From NCBI RefSeq assembly GCF_000280905.1, contig NZ_ALAP01000103.1, positions 62,001 through 126,000 of the forward strand: DNA of 64,000 nt. Reading direction: 5' to 3'. Made by a program: the position numbers and the translations under genes. Under the pieces are notes generated by a model that saw only the letters and a program-made list of their open reading frames with translations, ran no database searches and was not told where the DNA came from. Shown here piece by piece: positions 52,143 to 62,000 of the stretch. Numbering within the stretch: position 1 is the stretch's first letter; the number at the start of each line of letters is the position of its first letter. This DNA comes from Streptomyces sp. AA1529 (GTDB lineage: Bacteria; Actinomycetota; Actinomycetes; Streptomycetales; Streptomycetaceae).

Positions 52143-53015
52143 GAACCTTGCACGTCCCTCAGGGTCGGACGGGAGACGCTCCGCTTTCGGATGGTGCGCT
52201 GGCCGCGCGGAATCGGTCGAGTGGGAGGAGTACGGCTCCCGAAGGCCGGAGTGGGATGGAAATGAGGCGGAAACGGAGCGAGAACAGGGCGGATAGGCAC
52301 CGAACGTCGGCATCTGCCGTCACCGGCTGGACACGCTATGCGAAATCTCCGACCCGGGCGTATGAGGTAGATCACACGCGGGTCGGCTTCGGCGGGAAGC
52401 GGGTCAGGGCACCGCAGGCGCCCCGGGGTCATTCTTCCGGGCGACGCTCCGGCAGCCATGCCCGGATCGCGCTCGAAGGCTCAACTTGCCTACGCATACA
52501 CGGGTTTGACGACTCCAGCGGCCCTCCCGGGGGCGCCGGATTCGACCTTGACACGTCGTGGGTCGGGTGTGTTTCACTCCGGGGGTACGCGGCCAATATG
52601 ACGCCGCCCGGGCGCTGTTACGCCCGACCAAACGACAAGGCGCTACGGGGGGCTTTGTGTTGGGGTCCGAAGACGACCGACGATGCCGGTGTGGTGCGCC
52701 CGGAGCGGGCGACCTCGAGAGGGCCGATTGCGGCGGGGTCCGACGTGTGCGCACGCGGTAGAGCCGACACGCGATAGCCGCGGAACCGCATCACGAAATC
52801 TGCCGAACAGCTCTGATGCCACGGCTTCGGCCGCCGTTCTTTCCGGCCGGCATTCCTGTGCCGTGTTCCTTTTTCTCTCCTCAACCTGACTTCATCCACG
52901 CCTGCTGACAGCCACTCCGCTGTCCTCCGCCGCACGGACTCGTCCACCTGACGAGTCGCGGGTGCCATGGGGGCGTGCCAAGGGCTTTGTCCGACGACCC
53001 AGAAGGAATCAGCTC
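52143..53015. other. Divergent promoter region before the NRPS
   Basis: 873 bases with no supportable gene on either strand. It holds a dyad CCGACCCG-N22-CGGGTCGG (52349-52386) and a TTGACA (52548-52553) that could be a -35, without a clear -10. It should contain the promoters for both the methyltransferase operon and the NRPS. Confidence 0.5.
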
Positions 53016-56000
53016 GTGATCCCGTTGTCCTTCGCTCAGCGTCGCCTGTGGTTCCTGCACAAGCTGGAGGGGCCGTCGGCCACGTACAACATGCCGCTGA
53101 CGCTCCGGCTCAAAGGCGATGTCGACGCGGAGGCGCTTCGGGCGGCACTTCGGGACGTGATGAAGCGGCACGAATCCCTGCGTACGGTGTTCCCGGAGGT
53201 CGACGGCGAGCCGCACCAGCTCGTCCTCCCCGCGGACGCCTTCGACCTCGACTGGGAGAGCAGGCCGGTCTCCGAGGACGAGCTGCCGCGTGCCCTGGAC
53301 TCCGCAGCCCGCCACACCTTCGACCTCTCCTCGGATGTCCCCCTGCGCGCATGGCTGTTCCGGCTCCGGCCCGACGAGTGCGTCCTGATGCTGCTCATGC
53401 ATCACATCGCGGGTGACGGCTGGTCGATGGCTCCGCTGACGCGTGATGTGGTGGAGGCGTACACCGCCCGTGTCGAGCAGCGCGACCCGGAGTGGCCCGA
53501 GCTTCCTGTCCAGTACGTCGACTACACGCTCTGGCAGCGCGAACTGCTCGGCGACGAGGCCGACCCGGAGAGTGTGTTCTCCGAGCAGGTGGACTACTGG
53601 CGTGCGGAGCTGGCGGACCTGCCCGAGCAGGTGACCTTTCCCACCGACCGGCCCCGGCCGACCACGGCCGGCTACGAGGGCGCCCAGCTGATCTTCGAGC
53701 TGGATGCTGAGCTGCATCGGGGTCTGGTGGAGTTGGCGCGGCGGTCGAACACGACGGTGTTCATGGTGTTGCAGGCCGGTATGGCGGCGTTGCTGACGCG
53801 GTTGGGTGCGGGGACCGACATCGCGCTGGGCAGTGGTGTGGCGGGCCGCACGGACGAAGCCCTCGACGACCTCATCGGCTTCTTCGTCAACATGTTCGTC
53901 CTCCGTGCGGACACCTCCGACGACCCAGCCTTCGAGGACCTGCTCGCGCGGGTACGACGGGCGAGCCTGGCGGCCTACGAGCACCAGGACGTCCCGTTCG
54001 AGCGCTTGGTGGAGTTGCTGAACCCGAATCGTTCCACCTCACATCACCCGCTCTTCCAGGTCGCGCTCGTCCTCCAGAACGCACCGACCGAGGAGTTCGA
54101 ACTTCCCGGGCTCCAGGTGCAGGCCGAGGTGATCGGTTCCGGGACGTCGCGCTTCGACATGCTCGTCTCCCTCACCGAACGCCATGACCGCGTCCATGGC
54201 CCGGCCGGTATCGAGACCGTTGTCGAGTTCGCGACGGAGTTGTTCGATCGGGTTTCGGTTGAGGGGTTGTTGGCGCGGTGGGTGCGGTTGTTGGGGCAGG
54301 TGGTGGTGGATCCGTCGTTGTCGGTGGGTGCGGTGGAGTTGCTGTCGGAGGAGGAGCGGGGGCGGCTGGCCGGGTGGAATGACACGGCGGTGGAGCTTGC
54401 GGAGGTGTCGCTTGCGGGGTTGTTCGAGGAGCAGGCGGGGCGTGACGGGGATGCGACGGCGGTGGTGTGTGGTGAGCGGTCGCTTTCGTATGGGGAGTTG
54501 AATGCGCGGGCGAATCGGCTGGCGCATTGGCTGGTGGGGCGTGGTGTGGGGCCTGAGGTGTTGGTGGGGGTGGAGTTGCCGCGGTCGGTGGAGTTGGTGG
54601 TTGCGGTGCTTGCTGTGGTGAAGGCGGGGGGTGCGTATGTGCCGGTGGATCCGGAGTATCCGGTGGAGCGGCGTGCGTTCATGGTCGAGGATGCTTCTCC
54701 GTTGCTGGTGCTGGGTCCGCGGGAGCTGGCGCAGGACTTGTCGGGCTTCCCGGAGACCGACCCCGGAGTCGATATTGAAGGTCATCAGGCTGCCTATGTG
54801 ATTTATACGTCGGGTTCGACGGGCCGGCCCAAGGGGGTCGTGGTTTCTCATCGTGGTGTGGCGAGTCTGGCGCGTGCCCAGGTGGAGGGTTTGGGGGTCG
54901 GTTCGTCGAGTCGGGTGTTGCAGTTCGCGTCGCCGGGTTTTGATGCGGCGTTCTGGGAGCTGGTGATGGCTTTCGGGTCCGGTGCCGCTTTGGTGGTGCC
55001 GGAGGGCGGTCGTTTGGTGGGGGAGGACTTTCACCGGGTGGTCGCCGATCAGGGGGTCACGCATGTGACGTTGCCGCCGTCGGCGCTGGGTGCGGTGCCG
55101 GTGGGTGCGGAGTCCGGGTTGCCGTTGTTGGAGTCGGTGGTGTTGGCGGGTGAGGCGGCGCCGCCGGAGTTGCTCGGGCGGTGGTCGGTGGACGGCCGTC
55201 GTGTGGTGAATGCGTATGGGCCGACGGAGTCGACGGTGTGTGTGTCGATGAGCGGTGAGCTGGGCGAGGGGGACGCGCCGATCGGTCGTCCTGTGGTGAA
55301 TACGCAGGTGTTTGTGCTGGATGAGGTGTTGCGGCCGGTTCCGGTGGGTGTGGTGGGTGAGTTGTATGTGTCGGGCGCGGGTCTGGCGCGTGGCTATCTG
55401 GGGCGTGCGGGGTTGTCGGCGGAGCGGTTCGTGGCGTCGCCGTTCGAGCCGGGCGTCCGGATGTATCGCACGGGCGATCTGGTGCGGTGGCGTGCGGACG
55501 GTCAGCTGGAATTCGCGGGACGTGCCGACGAGCAGGTGAAGGTGCGCGGCTTCCGCATCGAACCCGGCGAGATCGAATCCCGACTGACCGACTGTGAGGG
55601 AGTACGTCAGGCCGCAGTGGTCGTACGGGAGGACGAGCCGGGCGATCAGCGGATTGCTGCGTACATGGTGCCGGACCTGGAGGCGGCGGCCTCGATCGGG
55701 GCCAACAATGAGGCAGCGGCCCAGGTGGAGGAATGGCGCGAGACCTATGACTCGGTGTATTCGGGGGTGGGGTCTGGTGGTTTTGGTGAGGATTTTGCGG
55801 GGTGGGACAGCGCATACACCGGTGAGCCGATTCCGTTGGGTGAGATGCGGGAGTGGCGGGATGCGGTTGTCGGGCGGGTGCGTGGTTTGGGTGGTGGCCG
55901 GGTTCTGGAGATCGGGGTGGGGTCTGGTCTGTTGATGGGGCATTTGGCGGCGGATGTTGAGGAGTATTGGGGTACGGATCTGTCGGGTGCGGTGATCGAG

Positions 56001-59000
56001 CGGCTTCGTGGTCAGGTGGTCGGGGCGGGGCTTGCGGATCGGGTGTGGTTGCGGTGTCAGGCGGCGGACGCGGTCGGGGATTTGCCGTTGGGGTATTTCG
56101 ACACGGTGGTGATCAATTCGGTGGTGCAGTATTTCCCGGACGGGGAGTATCTGTCCCGGGTGCTGGACCGGGTGCTGGAGTTGTTGGTGCCGGGTGGGCG
56201 TGTGGTGGTGGGGGATGTGCGGCATGCGGGGTCGTTGCGTGCTTTGCATGCGGCGGTGCATGGGGATGGGGGTGTGCGGGCGCGTGCGGTGGTGGATCGT
56301 GCGGTGTTGTTGGAGAAGGAGCTGGTGGTGGCTCCGGAGTTCTTCACGGAGCTGGCCGAGCGGGATGAGCGGGTTGGCGGGCTCGATGTGCGGCTCAAGC
56401 GGGGTGGCTGTCACAACGAGCTGACACGTCACCGGTATGAGGTGGTGCTGCACAAGGCGCCGTCGAAGGTCTGGGATGTGGCGCAGGTGCCGCGGATTTC
56501 TTGGTCCCCGGATTTCGATTTGGCAGATGTGGATGGTCCGGTGCGGATCTCCGGGGTTCCGAATGCGCGGCTGGTCGGTGAGGTGGCTGCCGAGCGGCGT
56601 CTGGACGGCCTGGCTGCCGAGGACGCTGGTGTGGCGGTGGATCCGGAGGAGCTGGTGGTGCGGGGTGCTGAGCTGGGGTTGCGGGTGGTGGTGACGTGGT
56701 CGTCCCGGTCGGTGGCTCTGTTCGATGCGGTCGTGCTGCCCGACGGCGGGGACGAATCTGTGCTGTCGGGTGTGTATGTGCCGGCTGCTTCGGGTGGTCC
56801 GTGGGTGAACAGTCCGGTGGCTGCGCGGGGGATCGGTGCTGTGGTGAAGGCGGCCCGTGACCAGTTGGTCGAGGGGTTGCCCGAGTACATGGTGCCCTCG
56901 GCGGTGATGGTGCTGGACCGGTTGCCGTTGACGCCGAACGGGAAGCTGGACCGCAAGGCGCTGCCCGCTCCTGAGTACACGGTGAGTGCGGCCGGCCGGA
57001 AGGCTCGTACTCCGCAGGAGGAGACGCTGTGCGGGCTGTTCGCCGAGGTGCTGGGCCTGGAGCGGGTCGGGATCGACGACAGCTTCTTCGACCTCGGCGG
57101 CCACTCCCTCCTGGCCACGCGTCTGGTCAGCCGCATCCGAAGCGTGCTCGGCGTGGAGCTGCCGATCAGAGAGGTGTTCGGCACACCCACAGTGGCCGGT
57201 CTCGCCGGTCGGTTGAGTGCGGCGGAGGGGCAGATGCGCACCCCGCTGGTGCCCATGCGACGGCCCGAGGCGGTGCCGCTGTCGTTCGCTCAGCGTCGTC
57301 TGTGGTTCCTGCACAAGCTGGAGGGCCCGTCGGCCACCTACAACATGCCTCTCGTCCTGCGGCTGCGGGGCGGTGTCGACGCGGAAGCGCTGCACACCGC
57401 GTTGCAGGATCTGGTCGTCCGGCACGAGTCGCTGCGAACCGTCTACTCCGAGGTCGGGGACGAGCCCTGCCAGGTGGTGCTCGATGCCGCGAGTGCCGAG
57501 CTGGACTGGCAGCGTCGCCCGGTGACGGAGGAGGAACTCCCCGAGGCGTTGGCGAATGCCGCCCGCCACGCATTCGATCTCGCCTCCGAGATGCCGGTGC
57601 GTGCGTGGCTGTTCGAGGTGGGAGAGGACGAGTGTGTCCTGCTGCTGCTCGTGCATCACATCGCGGGTGACGGGTGGTCGATGGGTCCGTTGGCGCGGGA
57701 TGTGGTGGAGGCGTACACGGCGCGTGCGCAGGGTGGTGTGCCGCAGTGGTCGCAGTTGCCGGTGCAGTACGCGGACTACACGCTGTGGCAGCGCGAGCTG
57801 CTGGGTGACGAGAACGATCCGAACAGTCTCTACGCCCAGCAGGTCGGCTTCTGGCGCGACCAGCTGGCGGGTCTGCCGCAGCAGGTGACGTTCCCGACCG
57901 ATCGGCCCCGCCCCGCCGTGGTCTCCTACGAGGGTGCGCATCTGCAGTTCGAGTTGGATGCGGGGTTGCATCAGGGTCTGGTCGGGTTGGCGCGGCGGTC
58001 GGACACGACGGTGTTCATGGTGTTGCAGGCGGGTCTTGCGGCGTTGCTGACGCGGTTGGGTGCGGGGGAGGACATTCCGCTGGGGTCGCCGATCGCGGGG
58101 CGTATGGACGATGCGCTGGATGATCTGGTCGGTTTCTTCGTGAACACGCTGGTGCTGCGGACGGACACGTCGGGGGACCCGAGTTTCGAGGAGTTGCTCT
58201 CCCGGGTGCGGGAGTCGAGTCTGGCGGCGTATGCGCACCAGGACGTGCCCTTCGAGCACCTGGTGGAGCTGCTGAACCCGAACCGTTCCAGCTCACACCA
58301 CCCGCTCTTCCAGGTCATCCTCGGGCTCCAGAACGCCCAGGAAGGCTCCTTCGAACTCCCCGGCCTGAACGTCGAGGCCGAGGGCGTCGATCTGGGCGTG
58401 GCAAAGACCGACCTGGCGGTCAATGTCATCGAGCGGTACGACGACGCGGGCGAGCCGACCGGCATCGAGGCACTCGCCGAGTTCGCCGAGGCCCTGTACG
58501 ACCGCTCCACGGTCGAGGGCTTCGCCATGCGGTGGGTGCGGCTGCTGGAGCAGCTGGTGGCGGACCCCTCGGCCCCGATCGGTCGGGCCGAGCTGCTGAC
58601 CGGACCGGAGCGGGACCGGATCCTCTCCGAGTGGAACGACACGTCCGCCGAATGGAACGACGGTACGTCGGTCGAGCCCCCAGCCGAGACGCTGGCCGGA
58701 CTGTTCGAAGCCGGGGCCCGCCGCACTCCCGAGGCCACCGCGGTGGTGTTCGCCGGCATGCGAGTCGGCTACGGGGAGCTGAACGCGCGGGCGAACCGGC
58801 TGGCGCACTGGCTGATCGGTCGTGGTGTGGGGCCGGAGGAGCTGGTGGCGGTGGAGCTGCCGCGGTCGGTGGAGATGGTCGTCGCCGTCCTGGCGGTGTC
58901 GAAGGCAGGCGGCGCCTATCTGCCGCTGGACCCCGACCTCCCGCGGGACCGGCGGGACCTCATGCTGGAGGACGCACAGCCGGTGCTGGTCCTGGACCCG

Positions 59001-62000
59001 GACGCCATGGCACAGGATGTGTCCGGCCTGCCGGAGACCGACCCGCCGCGCGGCGCCGCTCTCCACCACCCGGCGTACGTCATCTACACGTCCGGCTCCA
59101 CCGGCACCCCGAAGGGCGTGGTCGTCACACACACGGGTGTCGCCGCGTTGGCGCGCACCCAGGTGCGGCGGCTGGGCGTGTCCTCCGGGAGCCGGGTGCT
59201 GCAGTTCGCCTCGCCCAGCTTCGACGTGGCTTTCGGGGATCTGTGCACCGCTTTCGCCGGAGGTGCCGCGCTCGTTCTTCCCGAACCGGGGCAGCTGTCG
59301 AGTGAGGCCCTCCTGCGGCTGTTGGCCGATGCCGAGGTCACCCATGTGCAGCTTCCCGTCTCGGTGCTGCGCGCACTCACCCTCGACGGGGTCGAGTCGG
59401 CCCTCCCCTGCCTCGAGACCGTGGTGGCCGGAGGAGAGGTGTGTCCGCCGGAGCTGGCGGCCCGCTGGTCCGCGGGACGCCGCATGCTCAACGCGTACGG
59501 TCCGACCGAGGCCACGGTCTGCGTCTCCACCCACACCGTGACCGACGGCGAGCCGTCTTCCGGCGGTGTCGTCCCGATCGGACGGCCGGTGGCCGACACC
59601 CGCCTGTTCGTGCTCGACGCGGGCCTGCGACCGGTTCCCGCAGGCGTGCCTGGCGAGCTGTATGTGTCGGGTCCCGGGCTCGCTCGCGGCTACCTGGACC
59701 GTGCGGGCCTGACGGCGGAGCGGTTCGTGGCGTCGCCGTTCGAGCCGGGTGGGCGGATGTACCGCACCGGCGACCTGGCCCGCTGGAGCACCGACGGCCG
59801 ACTTGAGTTCGCCGGCCGTGCGGATGAGCAGGTGAAGCTGCGGGGCTTCCGGATCGAGCCGGGGGAGATCGAGTCGGTGCTGGCCGGCTGCGCGGGTGTG
59901 CGGCAGGCGGCGGTGGTGGCGCGTGAGGACGTGCCTGGTGACCAGCGACTCGCCGCGTACGTGGTGCCGGAGAAGTCCGAAGGTGCTGCCGTCGCCCTCG
60001 AGCCGGCGACGCTCGTCGCTCGGCTGGCCGACAGGTTGCCGGAGTACATGGTGCCGTCGGCGGTGATGGTGCTGGACCGGTTGCCGTTGACGCCGAACGG
60101 GAAGCTGGACCGCAAGGCGCTGCCCGCTCCTGAGTACGCGATCGGCGCGGCTGGCCGGAAGGCTCGTACTCCGCAGGAGGAGGTGCTGTGCGGGCTGTTC
60201 GCCGAGGTGCTGGGCCTGGAGCGGGTCGGGATCGACGACGGATTCTTCGAGCTGGGCGGTCATTCGTTGCTGGCCACGCGCCTGGTCAGTCGGATTCGCA
60301 GTGTGCTCGGTGTGGAGTTGCCGATCAGGGAGGTGTTCGGCGCACCCACGGTGGCCGGTCTCGCCGGCCGCGTGGCCGCGTTCGAGGGCCGGACGCGCAT
60401 GCCGCTGGTGCCCGCTCCCCGGCCCGAGGCGGTGCCGCTGTCGTTCGCTCAGCGTCGTCTGTGGTTCCTGCACAAGCTGGAGGGCCCGTCGGCCACCTAC
60501 AACATGCCTCTCGTCCTGCGGCTGGGAGGCGGCGTCGACGCGGACGCACTGCACACGGCGCTCCGCGATGTCGTCACTCGGCACGAGTCGCTGCGCACGG
60601 TCTTTCGCGAGCGGGACGGCGAGCCCCGTCAGGTCGTGCTCGACCCTGCCGATGTCGCGTTCGGCTGGGACCACCGGCCCGTGACGGCGGAGGAGCTGCC
60701 GGACGTCCTGGCCGAGAAGGCCCGGTACCCGTTCGATCTCGCCTCCGAGATGCCGGTGCGTGGGTGGCTGTTCGAGGTGGGAGAGGACGAGTGTGTCCTG
60801 CTCCTGCTGATGCATCACATCGCGGGTGACGGGTGGTCGATGGGTCCGTTGGCGCGGGATGTGGTGGCGGCGTACACGGCGCGGGCGCAGGGGGGTGTGC
60901 CGCAGTGGTCGGAGCTGCCGGTGCAGTACGCGGACTACGCACTGTGGCAGCGCGAACTGCTGGGCAGTGAGGACGATGCGGACAGCGTGTATGCGCAGCA
61001 GGTTTCCTACTGGCGTGACCAGTTGGCGGATCTTCCCGAGCAGGTGACGTTCCCGGCCGACCGCCCCCGCCCGGCCGTCGCCTCGCATGAGGGCGCCTCC
61101 CTCGCCTTCGAGTTGGATGCGGGGTTGCATCGGGGTCTGGTCGGGTTGGCGCGGCGGTCGGACACGACGGTGTTCATGGTGTTGCAGGCGGGTCTTGCGG
61201 CGTTGCTGACGCGGTTGGGTGCGGGGGAGGACATTCCGCTGGGGTCGCCGATCGCGGGGCGTATGGACGATGCGCTGGATGATCTGGTCGGTTTCTTCGT
61301 GAACACGCTGGTGCTGCGGACGGACACGTCGGGGGACCCGAGTTTCGAGGAGTTGCTCTCCCGGGTGCGGGAGTCGAGTCTGGCGGCGTATGCGCACCAG
61401 GACGTGCCCTTCGAGCACCTGGTGGAGCTGCTGAACCCGAACCGTTCCAGCTCACACCACCCGCTCTTCCAGGTCATCCTCGGGCTCCAGAACGCCCAGG
61501 AAGGCTCCTTCGAACTCCCCGGCCTCCACGTCGCGGTGGACGGGGTCGACTTGAGCGTGTCCAAGGCCGACCTCGAACTGAACGTGGTGGAGCGACACAA
61601 CGACGACGGTGCTCCTGGCGGCATCGTGACGGCCGTCCAGTACTCGGTCGAGTTGTTCGATCGGGGTTCGGTTGAGGGGTTGTTGGCGCGGTGGGTGCGG
61701 TTGTTGGGGCAGGTGGTGGCGGATCCGTCGTTGTCGGTGGGTGCGGTGGAGTTGCTGTCGGAGGGGGAGCGGGGGCGGCTGGCCGGGTGGAATGACACGG
61801 CGGTGGAGCTTGCGGAGGTGTCGCTTGCGGGGTTGTTCGAGGAGCAGGTGCGGTGTGATGCGGATGCGACGGCTCTGGTCCATGGACAGCAGAGCCTCTC
61901 CTACCGCGAGTTGAATGCGCGGGCGAATCGGCTGGCGCATTGGCTGGTGGGGCGTGGTGTGGGGCCTGAGGTGTTGGTGGGGGTGGAGTTGCCGCGGTCG

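Noticed and set aside
52148..52968. Several open frames in the NRPS upstream gap
   Set aside because: No ribosome-binding sites, no domains, and Arg/Pro/Gly-rich translations typical of non-coding high-GC DNA; no MbtH-like protein among them.
54039..61418. Two very long minus-strand open frames opposite the NRPS
   Set aside because: They mirror the NRPS codons (Arg/His/Pro-rich, repeated with the modules) and carry no domain; the plus strand encodes an uninterrupted NRPS.
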